A stretch of 18,211 nt of DNA from Coriobacteriaceae bacterium (GCA_004557505.1 SFGZ01000018.1:1-18211), one strand, 5' to 3'; counted from the first letter of the stretch, positions 1-7,265 are shown. The notes: generated from the sequence alone by a model not told the origin. Numbers and translations: made by a program.

Positions 1-18
1 TCCTGGACCGAATCCATC

Positions 19-202
19 CTACGCTGCCAGCAGGCCCAAGTCCCTGCGGTACTGCATGGGGCTCCTGTAATCCAGATCGCCCTTTGTCCTGACATCCCTG
101 TACCATCTGAGGTAGGCGTCGAGCATCCCCATGAACTCCTCGATCGTAACCCCGGCCCAGCCGCAGCCGTGGAAGAATTCTATCTTCAATCTTCCGAAGA
201 AG
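19..202 (-). pseudogene. IS3-family transposase, C-terminal remnant
   Basis: The minus-strand reading frame ends at a TAG at 21-19 and codes for the end of an IS3-type (OrfB, rve/DDE) transposase. The FFGRLKIEFFHG block follows the catalytic glutamate region in this family, and LRWYRD and YRSPMQYRRDLG are the usual tail. The N-terminal part and the catalytic DDE core are absent here. The frame is cut at 202/203, exactly where the left inverted repeat of the RIT element begins. The preceding part of the same gene lies at 3576-3645, beyond the far end of that element, so this is one half of an interrupted gene. It is not functional as it stands. Confidence 0.8.
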
Positions 203-263
203 CCCTCTAATGCGCTGGATGCGATTATGTGCCGAGTGAGTGCCGGACGGCAGGCGGAGGGGC
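200..263 (+). repeat. Left terminal inverted repeat of the RIT element
   Basis: These 64 bases match the reverse complement of 3493-3556 with a single mismatch (A239 against G). The repeat contains TTATGTGC at 225-232, and an inverted GCACATAA follows at 282-289, just inside the repeat. The same pair with the same 49-base gap occurs at the other end. The outer three bases (AAG) may be target sequence rather than element. Confidence 0.9.
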
Positions 264-339
264 ATATCGGCAATCCGCTGAGCACATAACGCTGTAACGT
301 CTTCCCTGTCGGGACTGCATCCTGCAGAGAGGAGACGGA

Positions 340-1524
340 ATGGACAGGATACAGCAGCTTGAAGGCTTCCACAGGCATCTGCTCGACAACGGCTACTCGG
401 GGACTGCATCGAAGAACTACCGCTTCCGGGTCAGCACGTTCCTGAAGAGGAGGCCGGAAGCGCTCGGAGCGGGAGAGGACGAGGCCAGGAGGATCGTCGA
501 GGGCTACATCTCGGAGCTGCCGCGCAACACGGCGTCGACCATCCCTGCAGCGGCTGTGAGGAGATGGTGGACCTACAGGTTCGGGAAGCCCTACCGCGAG
601 CGCATCGTCCCGTCGGAGCTCCGGCCGGATGCAGCCATCGATGCGGAGCTTGCGGAATTCGGGAAGTATCTCTCCATCCACGGCAACATAAAGCCCGTGA
701 CCATCAGGAACAGGATCGCCTCCATAAAGCTGTTCCTGCACGCCGTCTTTCCCGATGGCACCTTCGAGCGCAGGGCGATCACTCTGCATGACTTCGTCGA
801 CTACCATACGGCCGCAGCCACGGCCGAAGGCGCGTCGATGCGCGCCCTCCAGGGAAGCGACCTGAGATCGTACATCCGCTTCCTGAGATGGAAGGGCATG
901 GAGTGCGTGCCACTCGATGCGGTGTCGCTGAACGGCCCTGCGCGCCGCGAGCACACGGTTCCCGGGCGGCTTTCCGAGGAGGATTTCGAGGCCCTTCTGG
1001 CATCCTGCGATTCCGGCACGGTGCGCGGGGCGAGGGATGCGGCGATGGCCCTGTGCATGGGCATGCTCGGACTCAGGGCATGCGATGTCGCGAACCTGGC
1101 CCTGGACGACATCTCATGGGCAGACGGCACGATTGCCGTGCGCGGGTCGAAGAGCAGGACAGGGAGGGTACTGCCCCTGGACGAGCGGACAGGAGCGGCG
1201 CTGGAGCGCTATGCCACGATGCGGGGGAAGGCCGAAGGAACCCGCTCCCTCTTCCTGAGCACGGCCGGAACGCCCATGCGGTCGCACCAGGTCCAGACGG
1301 CGATGTCGCTGGCTGCCGGCCGTGCGGGAATCGAGGCGTACCACGGGACGCATGGGCTGCGCAGGATGGTGGCCACGAACATGGCCAATGCGGGGATCGA
1401 CGCGAAGACTATCGCGGACGTGCTGGGGCACGAGCGCGTGGACACGACGATGGGATACGTGAAGGTCAGCACGGAGAACCTCCGCAGGGTTGCGGCGCCG
1501 TGGCCCGGAGAGGGGCTGCGATGA
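340..1524 (+). CDS. ritA: Tyrosine recombinase, first of the trio (RitA-type)
   Basis: A 394-residue site-specific recombinase of the phage integrase family. The N-terminal half (about 1-200) contains SAM-like core-binding segments, including a second one near residues 100-190. The C-terminal catalytic domain has Arg246 (in GLRACD), a Lys in the SKSRTGR hairpin, His338 and Arg341 (HGLRR), His364 (GHERVDTT) and the nucleophile Tyr373. The set is complete, so the enzyme should be active. The ATG at 340 has a GAGGAG ribosome binding site a few bases upstream. Its TGA overlaps the ATG of the next gene, so the three are probably translated together. The length suits RitA proteins, the longest of the three. 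Its exact role within the trio cannot be read from the sequence. Confidence 0.88.
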   Translation: MDRIQQLEGFHRHLLDNGYSGTASKNYRFRVSTFLKRRPEALGAGEDEARRIVEGYISELPRNTASTIPAAAVRRWWTYRFGKPYRERIVPSELRPDAAIDAELAEFGKYLSIHGNIKPVTIRNRIASIKLFLHAVFPDGTFERRAITLHDFVDYHTAAATAEGASMRALQGSDLRSYIRFLRWKGMECVPLDAVSLNGPARREHTVPGRLSEEDFEALLASCDSGTVRGARDAAMALCMGMLGLRACDVANLALDDISWADGTIAVRGSKSRTGRVLPLDERTGAALERYATMRGKAEGTRSLFLSTAGTPMRSHQVQTAMSLAAGRAGIEAYHGTHGLRRMVATNMANAGIDAKTIADVLGHERVDTTMGYVKVSTENLRRVAAPWPGEGLR

Positions 1525-2456
1525 GCGGGATCGAGGAGATGGCCAGCAGATACATAGAGTACAAGCAGGCGCTCGGGTTCGACTTCGCCGGAGAGGCCCA
1601 GAGGCTGCGCGCCTTCGCAGCCTTCCTCGGCGGCGACGATGCGACCGAGGAGTCGGCGCTCGCCTGGGCATGCAGCGGCGCCGGCCATCCGAGGTCGTAC
1701 CAGGCACAGCGGTACGAGACGGTCAGGCGCTTCTCGGGATTCGCCCATGCGCTCGCCCCTGCCTTTCCCGCAATGCGGCCCGGGCTCCTCGGACGCACAT
1801 CCGACCGGGTCGTCCCGTACATCTACGGCGAGGAGGATGTCTGCCTGCTCATGCGCGCTGCGCTCTCGGAAGGCTCGCCAGACGGCCTCAGGGGCAAGGG
1901 CCTCTCGTTCCTGATCGGGCTCATGTGGTCATGCGGGCTCCGCATAGGCGAGGCGCTCGGTCTCGAGGATGCCGACTTCGATGCGCATGCCGGGACCCTT
2001 GCTGTAAGGGATTCCAAGTTCGGATCGTCCAGGACGATCCCGGTATCGCCGGGCACCGCAGAGCGCATCGCAGGATACGTCGAGGGGCGCAGCGGGAAGG
2101 CAGGCGGCAGGGCTCCGGCCCGGATGATCGTCTCGGCCGGCGGAAGGCCGCTCAGCAGGGACTCTGCGGAAGGCATGTTCTCGGAGATCCGCTGGACGCT
2201 CATCGGGAGGGGCGAGGCCTTCTCAGGAAGGAGGCCGCGCCTGCACGACCTGCGCCATTCGTTCTGCGTGTCGACCCTGCTGCGCTGGCATGCGGAAGGC
2301 GAGGATGTGAACGCGATGATGCCCTACCTCTCGGCCTATGTCGGGCACCGCAGGCTCTCGGATACCTACTGGTATCTGACAGGCGTCCCCGAGCTCATGG
2401 CAGTGGCGGCAGACTCGTTCCGCCGCGCGATGCGGATGGAGGCGGACCGGGCATGA
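1521..2456 (+). CDS. ritB: Tyrosine recombinase, second of the trio (RitB-type)
   Basis: A 311-residue integrase-family recombinase. The start is taken at the ATG that overlaps the previous stop. The open frame runs much further upstream (to 888), but that part overlaps ritA in another frame and has no protein-like features. The catalytic residues are Arg141 (GLRIGEALGL), a Lys in DSKFGSSR, His242 and Arg245 (LHDLRHSF), His276 (GHRRLSDT) and Tyr285. The N-terminal third is the shorter core-binding domain. Its stop overlaps the ATG of the third recombinase. Likely function is DNA strand exchange at the element ends with the other two proteins. The Tyr-Trp-Tyr around the nucleophile leaves slight doubt over which Tyr acts, but spacing from His276 (nine residues, as in the sister proteins) favours the second. 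Confidence 0.88.
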   Translation: MSGIEEMASRYIEYKQALGFDFAGEAQRLRAFAAFLGGDDATEESALAWACSGAGHPRSYQAQRYETVRRFSGFAHALAPAFPAMRPGLLGRTSDRVVPYIYGEEDVCLLMRAALSEGSPDGLRGKGLSFLIGLMWSCGLRIGEALGLEDADFDAHAGTLAVRDSKFGSSRTIPVSPGTAERIAGYVEGRSGKAGGRAPARMIVSAGGRPLSRDSAEGMFSEIRWTLIGRGEAFSGRRPRLHDLRHSFCVSTLLRWHAEGEDVNAMMPYLSAYVGHRRLSDTYWYLTGVPELMAVAADSFRRAMRMEADRA

Positions 2457-3457
2457 AGGACATCCTCCCACAGCTCCTGAAGGGGTTCTTCCTCCAGTGG
2501 ATGGCTGCCGGAAGGCAGCTCTCGCCGGAGACCGTCGCCTCCTACCGCGATGCGTTCTCGCTCATGCTCAGATGGTTCCGCGACGAGAGGGGCACAGATG
2601 CATCGGAGGTGGGCATGGACGACCTCACGGCAGAGAACGTCGAGGAATTCCTGCTGTACCTCGCCGAGAGGCGCGGCAATTCGGCGCAGACCGTGAACTG
2701 CAGGCTCGCGGCCATAAAGGCGTTCTGCTCATATGCGGCATACAGGGCTCCGGAGCGGCTTGCCGAGATGAAGCGGATCTCGGACATCCCCCGCCGCACG
2801 GAGAAGAGGCGCGAGGTCGGCTATCTGACGCAGGAGGAGGTCGGCTGGCTCCTCGATGCATGCGATGCCGCCTCGCGGCACGGACAGGAGGACCATCTCC
2901 TGCTGTCGCTGCTCTTCAGCACGGGAGCGAGGATAAGCGAGGCCGTCGCCCTCAGGATGCGCAGCTTCGAGAGGCGCGGGGGCAGGCTCTCGGTGCGTCT
3001 TGCGGGAAAGGGGCGCAAGGAGCGCACGCTGCCCCTTTGGCCAGAGGTTGCCGGCGAGGTCACGGCATTCGCCGAGGAGAGGCAGCTCGGAGCCGACGAC
3101 TTCGTCTTCCCCGGGAGGAATGTCGAGCATCTGAGCAGGTCGGGCGCAAGGTCGCGGATCGATGCAGCCGTTCGCCGGGCGTCGGAGCTCCATCCTGCCC
3201 TCGCTGGAAAGCGGATCACGCCCCACGTGTTCCGCCATTCCTGCGCGATGGCCATGCTGGAATCCGGAGTCGACCTCTCGACGATCGCCATATGGCTGGG
3301 GCATGAGAGCGTGCAGACGACGCACAGATACATGGTCGCAAGCATGTCCAGGAAGGAAGATGCGCTGGCGAGGGTGCATCCGGACAGCCGGCAGGAATCC
3401 GGCTGCAGGCGCTACAGAGCCCAGGGGGACATCCTCAGCTTCCTCGAATCCCTGTAG
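2453..3457 (+). CDS. ritC: Tyrosine recombinase, third of the trio (RitC-type)
   Basis: A 334-residue recombinase resembling XerC/XerD in layout. The N-terminal SAM-like domain (about 1-100) contains FLQWMAAGRQLSPETVASYR, typical of Xer-like proteins. The catalytic domain has Arg160 (TGARISEAVAL), a Lys in GKGRKER, His258 and Arg261 (HVFRHSCA), His284 (GHESVQTTHRY) and nucleophile Tyr293, so all expected residues are present. The ATG at 2453 overlaps the ritB stop and has GGAGG upstream. A C-terminal tail of about 40 residues follows the Tyr. The stop lies only 35 bases before the right inverted repeat, so the gene fills the element to its edge. Family assignment is firm; the division of labour among the three proteins is not visible. 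Confidence 0.9.
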   Translation: MKDILPQLLKGFFLQWMAAGRQLSPETVASYRDAFSLMLRWFRDERGTDASEVGMDDLTAENVEEFLLYLAERRGNSAQTVNCRLAAIKAFCSYAAYRAPERLAEMKRISDIPRRTEKRREVGYLTQEEVGWLLDACDAASRHGQEDHLLLSLLFSTGARISEAVALRMRSFERRGGRLSVRLAGKGRKERTLPLWPEVAGEVTAFAEERQLGADDFVFPGRNVEHLSRSGARSRIDAAVRRASELHPALAGKRITPHVFRHSCAMAMLESGVDLSTIAIWLGHESVQTTHRYMVASMSRKEDALARVHPDSRQESGCRRYRAQGDILSFLESL

Positions 3458-3466
3458 CGCGATGCA

Positions 3467-3531
3467 TTATGTGCTGGGCGCCGGATGGCCGGGCCCCTCC
3501 GCCTGCCGTCCGGCACCCACTCGGCACATAA
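3467..3531 (+). repeat. Paired TTATGTGC / GCACATAA boxes at the right end
   Basis: TTATGTGC at 3467-3474 and the inverted GCACATAA at 3524-3531 are separated by 49 bases. The left end has the same arrangement and gap (225-232 and 282-289), although the bases between differ near the inner box. Conserved spacing of an inverted octamer suggests recombinase binding sites. This is inferred from the pattern only. Confidence 0.6.
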
Positions 3532-3556
3532 TCGCATCCAGCGCATTAGAGGGCTT
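3493..3556 (-). repeat. Right terminal inverted repeat of the RIT element
   Basis: Reverse complement of 200-263 with one mismatch over 64 bases. It begins 35 bases after the ritC stop. Unlike the left repeat, it is not the outermost part of the element: 19 further bases containing a palindrome lie between it and the interrupted transposase. Confidence 0.9.
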
Positions 3557-3575
3557 ATGTGCTCAAGCACATAAG
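3554..3575. repeat. 22-bp palindrome at the outer right edge of the RIT element
   Basis: Ten-base arms CTTATGTGCT and AGCACATAAG are separated by CA. The arms hold a third pair of the octamer found in the inverted repeats (3555-3562 and 3567-3574), here only four bases apart. No counterpart exists at the left end, where transposase sequence begins at once. It could be a recombination core site, or bases carried over from an earlier location. Confidence 0.7.
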
Positions 3576-3645
3576 GACTCCGCCACGGCGTTGTCGTGGC
3601 AGGAGCCCGTGCGGCCCACGGAGAGGCGCACGTCGTGCCCCTGAC
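3576..3645 (-). pseudogene. IS3-family transposase, central remnant
   Basis: On the minus strand this reads VRLSVGRTGSCHDNAVAES, the stretch around the last catalytic residue of IS3-family transposases (usually GRxGxxxDNAxxESFF). It stops at the right edge of the RIT element. The continuation FFGRLKIEFFHG is found at the left edge (19-202), in the same frame once the element is removed. Upstream of about 3645 the transposase similarity disappears, so the N-terminal two thirds of the gene were already lost, apparently to another insertion. Confidence 0.72.
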
Positions 3646-3655
3646 GCCTGGGGCA

Positions 3656-3747
3656 CGGCCATTCCTCGACCAGTCTGCTCAATTCCTGATGACCACGGCG
3701 CTCGCTGCCCGATGACCATCTGCGTCACTTTCCAGTGAACATCAACA
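3656..3747 (-). repeat. 23-bp periodic repeats, possible end of an IS21-like element
   Basis: Read on the minus strand from 3741, three successive units of exactly 23 bases start with TGTTCACTGG, TGGTCATCGG and TGGTCATCAG, and a fourth partial unit starts with TGGTCGAGG. The block is preceded by TGTTGATG at 3747-3740. IS21-family elements carry multiple similar subterminal repeats beginning with a TG-rich end, so this may be a solo end of such an element. No istA or istB sequence is present. The periodicity is directly visible; the family name is inference. Confidence 0.4.
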
Positions 3748-3770
3748 ATAAGGAACCTTCCGCATAAGCT

Positions 3771-3799
3771 GCGCCCCGAGGCCGGAATCCTCAGGGCGC
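3771..3799. other. Stem-loop in the gap before 3842
   Basis: An 11-base stem with one mismatch (3771-3781 with 3789-3799) and a seven-base loop lies 40 bases before the ribosome binding site of the next gene. No T-run follows, so it is not a standard terminator. With the 8-bp hairpin at 3634-3657, it is all I can see between the IS remnants and 3842. Confidence 0.35.
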
Positions 3800-3841
3800 C
3801 AACGAGAACCCGTCCACCCGTTTTAATTGGAGGTCGTCGTC

Positions 3842-4378
3842 ATGACTGACTCTACTCCCAGCACGCAACCCACGCAATGCAAGACCGCGCCCAGCATCAA
3901 CCCCATCGAGAGCCCGGCTCCCCCGTGGGGCTGTCCGCCGGCGTATCCGGCGCAGTCCCCGAGTGGGCCACGGCACTCGACGAGCCCGATGACGACGAGC
4001 TGCCTGCGGGCGGCTACGTCGGCACCATCACGACCGCCTACGCCAACCAGACCCTGCAGCGCGTCGAGCTGACCTTCGACATCGCGGAGGGGGAGCACGC
4101 CGGCATCTTCTCAGGCTGCCACGTCAACCTGGACTGGAAGCACCGCGCCACCATACCCTACGACTCTGGCCACAGGCGCATCCTGAAGAGGTCCGTGGCC
4201 AACCTCGCTGACGCCAACCCCGGCGCCGACGTCTACGGCATCTACCGCACCGACCTCGGCGGCCTCGTCGGCCTCACCGTCGGCCTGATTCTCTCCTACT
4301 GCGAGGGTACTGACAAGCTGTACGGGGACGCGTCCCTCTGGCCGACCTGGCACATAGCGTCGCTGACGGCGCTGCGCA
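3842..4378 (+). pseudogene. Frameshifted, truncated gene for a phage/plasmid-type protein
   Basis: The ATG at 3842 has a good GGAGG ribosome binding site eight bases upstream. The frame starting there gives a plausible N-terminus (MTDSTPSTQ) but then loses protein character. The adjacent frame from about 3900 on gives PEWATALDEPDDDELPAGGYVG and then LTFDIAEGEHAGIFSG. A GGYV segment followed by DIAEGE resembles proteins of unknown function found in phage and plasmid replication regions. A one-base frameshift between about 3895 and 3935 therefore probably breaks the gene. The end is also lost: after LTALRR the sequence passes directly into the antisense of metH. It was probably part of an integrated phage or conjugative element. 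Function unknown. Confidence 0.5.
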
Positions 4379-5440
4379 GGGCTTCCTTCATCTTTTTCTT
4401 GCCCGTGGGGTTGATGCGCTCGCCGATGACGCCCACATGGCCCGCGCGCAGGCTCGTGATCTGCTGGGGGCCGGCGACGCAGAACCAGTCGCGCACAGAG
4501 CGCTCCTGCGGCTCGCGCCCGGCAAGAAGCGCCCGCTCCCCCGCCGTGTACTCGGGCGCGGTGCCGCAGCAGCCGCCCACGATGGTCACGCCCGCGTCGA
4601 GCATGCGCGCGACGGCGCGGCAGTACTCGGGAGCGTGGACGTCGAACACGGTGCGGCCGTCCTCGACGCACGGAAGCCCGGCGTTGGCCTGGACCATGAC
4701 GGGGCACTTGGCCCACGGCAACATGCGCTCGACGAGCGGCACGAGGTCGTCAGGGCCGAGCGAGCAGTTGATGCCCACGGCGTCGGCGCCCATCGAGCTC
4801 AAGGTCACGGCAGCGACCTCGGGCGTGGTGCCGAGGAAGGTGCGGCCGTCCTCGGCGAACGTCATCGTGACGAAGACGGGCAGGTCCGAGTTCTCGACGA
4901 CGGCAAGAAGCGCCGCCTTGGCCTCCGCGAGGTCGGCCATGGTCTCGATAATAAAGAGGTCGGCGCCCGCGGCGGTCGCGGCCCGCGCCTGCTCGGCGAA
5001 GAGCGCGTACGCCTCGTCAAAGGGAAGGGTCCCCATAGGCTCGAGGAGCTGCCCCGACGGGCCGATGTCGGCGGCGACGTAGCGCCCCCCGAGGCGCGTG
5101 CGCACGAGACGGCGGCGTCGAAGATCTGCTCCACCGTCGCGGCGTCGCCGAGCTTATCGCGGTTCGCGCCGAAGGTGTTCGTGGTCACGACGTCCGCGCC
5201 GGCGGCGACATAGGCGGCGTGAACCTCGGAGATCTCGCCGGGGTTGGTAAGGCACAGAAGCTCCGGCAGCTCGCCGGCGGCAAGGCCGCGCGCCTGCAGC
5301 TGCGTGCCCATGGCGCCGTCGAACACAAGGAAGTTCTTTCCGTCGAGGACGCCCTGCAGATAGTCGTCGGCCACGCGCAGGCGCCGCGGCTCCAGGCGGG
5401 CCTCGGGCCAGGTGCAGCCGAGCTTCTTTGCGTTTGCCAT
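4376..5440 (-). pseudogene. metH: Methionine synthase (cobalamin-dependent), truncated and frameshifted
   Basis: Two overlapping minus-strand frames code for the N-terminal part of MetH. The first (from the ATG at 5440, GGGGAG upstream) has FDGAMGTQLQ and TNTFGANRDKLG of the homocysteine-binding barrel. The second continues with YVAADIGPSGQLLEP, the zinc site residues (GINCS and GGCCGT), and the opening of the pterin-binding domain (VIGERINPTGKKKMKEALR). They meet at a run of six C (5085-5090, plus strand), where one extra base would restore the frame. After KEALR, similarity ends at about 4376 against the converging gene at 3842-4378. The remaining pterin, cobalamin and activation domains, well over half of the usual ~1,200 residues, are missing, so the gene is dead even if the frameshift is an error. 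Confidence 0.85.
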
Positions 5441-5483
5441 GCGCTTCTCCCCACGTTATCGTTCAGATCAGTATGTTACCGGC

Positions 5484-5513
5484 GTTATAAGAGATAATTC
5501 TTCAGTAAAGCAA
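5484..5513 (-). promoter_or_regulatory. Possible metH promoter
   Basis: On the minus strand, TTGCTT (5513-5508) and TATAAC (5489-5484) are 18 bases apart and lie about 45 bases upstream of the metH start. I see no cobalamin or SAM riboswitch between this point and the gene. Prediction from consensus only. Confidence 0.35.
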
Positions 5514-5768
5514 GTTAAGGGATCTCAAGCAATAAAATGCAGAGCAAACCCCCGGCAACTTTAGAACTCACACGAAGCAGAGTCTCAAATAAGCTAGCTC
5601 CCGAAAAGAGGGAGACAATATGCCTAGGAAAGGACCCGGCGCGGCTGTCTGGTTGTGAAAGCAATCCAGAACCCATAGCAATACACGAGTTCATCAGAAT
5701 GCGCATACACATTCCTCAGGGCGATTGCCATCTCGTCCGCAATTCCCGAATAATAATCGCGCATATCA
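5514..5768. other. Stretch without a convincing gene between metH and lacG
   Basis: This stretch is clearly richer in A and T than its neighbours. The only coherent frame is a 46-codon minus-strand ORF (ATG at 5764, stop at 5624) beginning MRDYYSGIADEMAIALRNVY. It has no ribosome binding site and begins right after the lacG terminator hairpin. I do not recognise it and would not call it a gene without homologues. Confidence 0.3.
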
Positions 5769-5808
5769 AATTGCGCCGCGACGGGCTGAAACCCGTCGCG
5801 GCGCAATT
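5769..5808. terminator. Strong hairpin after lacG
   Basis: A perfect 17-base inverted repeat (5769-5785 with 5792-5808) with a six-base loop starts 19 bases after the lacG stop. The loop-out on the minus strand is followed by TTTGATATG, a weak T-run. It most likely ends the lacE-lacG transcript. It could also act on transcription from the other side. Confidence 0.75.
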
Positions 5809-5827
5809 GTCCGATAAAACCTAAGTC

Positions 5828-7243
5828 TTACGACTCGAACATGCCGGTCTCAGCGAGGTTCTTGAACCAGTACGCGCTAGCCTTCGGGTAGCGCTTCTGG
5901 GTCTCGAAATCAACGTAGAACAGGCCGTAGCGCTTATTGTAGCCGTTGGTCCAGCTGAACTGGTCCTGAAGCGACCAAACAAAGTAGCCCGCAACGTTTA
6001 CGCCGCCCTCGATGGCGCGATGAATCCAGGTGAGATGCTGGCGCAGATAGTCAATGCGCGGGGCATCGTCGATGAAACCGTCCTCGAAGTCGTCCTTGTA
6101 CCCCATGCCGTTCTCGGTCACATAGATTTTCTTGTAGTTGGGGTAGTCGTTCTTAATTCGCATGAGGAGATCGTAGAGGCCCTCGGGATAGATGATCCAA
6201 TCCCAGTCAGTCGTTGGGACGCCTTCGCGCACACAGGACTCGCCAACGCCCTTGAGGAACCAGCGGCTTGAGCCCTTGTCGCCCGTGCCGTTGTGGTGAA
6301 TGTCGTTCTCGCCTTCGGCGGCGCGCAGGAACTGGCACTTGTAGGTGTTCACGCCGAGGCAGTCGCAGTACGGCAGAGCCGCGGTCAGAGCTTCGATGTC
6401 CTCATCGCGGATATCGAGTTCGCCTCCCGCGATGTGCGCGAGCCTCGTGGCCGCCTCAAGCGTATCGGGAGCGTAGTGTCCGCGGAACGTGGCATCGAGC
6501 ACCCAGCGGTTGTTGATAACGTCAGCCATTCGAGCGGCCTCAGCATCGGCAGCGGAGTTCGGATCGAGAGGATACTTAGGCTCAAGGTTCTGCACGATGC
6601 CAATCTCGCCCTCATAACCACCGTCGTGGAAAGCGACGACGGCACGGGCGTGAGCCACCATCATGTTGTGCATGAGCTGGAACGCCTTGTCCAAGCGATA
6701 CTTCTCGCCATGGGGCCAGTTGCCCACGATGAAACTGCCCTCAGCGGTTGCCGGGATCTCGTTAAAGGTGAACCAGTGTTTAACCTCAGTGAACTCGCCA
6801 AAGCAGAAGGTCGCATAATCGACGAAGGCATCGATGGTAGAGCGGGTGAGGAAACCTTCGCCGCCGTTCTCATAGAACGCTTCGGGAGTGTCGAAGTGAT
6901 CGAGCGTGACGTAGGGCACGACACCGCGGCGCTCGCATTCGGCAAAGAGCGCGTGGTAGAAGTCCACACCCTCCTGGTTAAGCGCGCCAGTCCCTGCAGG
7001 GAAGATACGCGTCCAGGCAATTGAGACGCGGATGCCGTTCACGCCAAAGCGCTGACAAAGCTCCAGGTCGACAGGATACCTGTTATAGAAGTCGCTTGCC
7101 GGATCGGGAGAAAAACGCCCCTGCGCGGCGAGGAAGTCGTCCCAAGGCACTTTGCCCTTACCGTGAGTGCGGGTCTCACCCTCGACCTGATAGGCGGCGG
7201 TAGCGCCGCCGTAGACGAAACCCTCAGGGAACTGTCTGCTCAT
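5828..7243 (-). CDS. lacG: 6-phospho-beta-galactosidase
   Basis: A glycoside hydrolase family 1 enzyme of 471 residues that splits lactose-6-phosphate into glucose and galactose-6-phosphate in the cytoplasm. The acid/base Glu162 is in TFNEI and the nucleophile Glu377 in YVTENGMG. Ser430, Lys437 and Tyr439 (SWTNGYNKRYG) correspond, with an offset of two, to the Ser/Lys/Tyr that grip the 6-phosphate in the lactococcal enzyme. That favours 6-phospho-galactosidase over a plain glucosidase. The start MSRQFPEGF is chosen because AAAGGA lies just upstream of the ATG at 7243. In-frame ATGs further upstream lack this and would give an unusual extension. It is the second gene after lacE, 114 bases downstream, and probably shares its transcript. 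Confidence 0.94.
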   Translation of the reverse strand: MSRQFPEGFVYGGATAAYQVEGETRTHGKGKVPWDDFLAAQGRFSPDPASDFYNRYPVDLELCQRFGVNGIRVSIAWTRIFPAGTGALNQEGVDFYHALFAECERRGVVPYVTLDHFDTPEAFYENGGEGFLTRSTIDAFVDYATFCFGEFTEVKHWFTFNEIPATAEGSFIVGNWPHGEKYRLDKAFQLMHNMMVAHARAVVAFHDGGYEGEIGIVQNLEPKYPLDPNSAADAEAARMADVINNRWVLDATFRGHYAPDTLEAATRLAHIAGGELDIRDEDIEALTAALPYCDCLGVNTYKCQFLRAAEGENDIHHNGTGDKGSSRWFLKGVGESCVREGVPTTDWDWIIYPEGLYDLLMRIKNDYPNYKKIYVTENGMGYKDDFEDGFIDDAPRIDYLRQHLTWIHRAIEGGVNVAGYFVWSLQDQFSWTNGYNKRYGLFYVDFETQKRYPKASAYWFKNLAETGMFES

Positions 7244-7265
7244 GTTCAATCCTTTCGACATGATC

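Larger units (their letters stand above)
203..3575 (+). mobile_element. RIT (recombinase-in-trio) element
   Basis: The element carries three consecutive tyrosine recombinase genes on one strand, each start overlapping the previous stop (ATGA), and has no other cargo. Near-identical inverted repeats of 64 bp lie at 200-263 and 3493-3556, with one mismatch (A at 239). This gene order and size match the family called RIT elements. The ends are placed by reconstructing the interrupted IS3 transposase: removing 203-3575, with AAG present at both edges (200-202 and 3573-3575), restores an in-frame AESFFGRLK. The crossover could lie anywhere within that AAG, so 200-3572 is equally valid. All three recombinases have complete catalytic residues, so the element may still be mobile. 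Confidence 0.85.

Noticed and set aside
888..1520. N-terminal extension of the second recombinase
   Set aside because: It overlaps ritA in another frame and has low-complexity sequence; the ATGA overlap start at 1521 gives a normal-length protein.
4380..5082. Plus-strand frame continuing the gene at 3842 through the metH region
   Set aside because: After LTALRR it is antisense of clear MetH coding sequence and is Ser/Ala/Arg-rich noise.
5441..5540. Cobalamin or SAM riboswitch upstream of metH
   Set aside because: The leader from the likely promoter to the start is only about 40 bases and shows no conserved box or stem set.
5624..5764. 46-codon ORF downstream of lacG
   Set aside because: No ribosome binding site, starts inside the trailing edge of the terminator hairpin, and no recognisable family.
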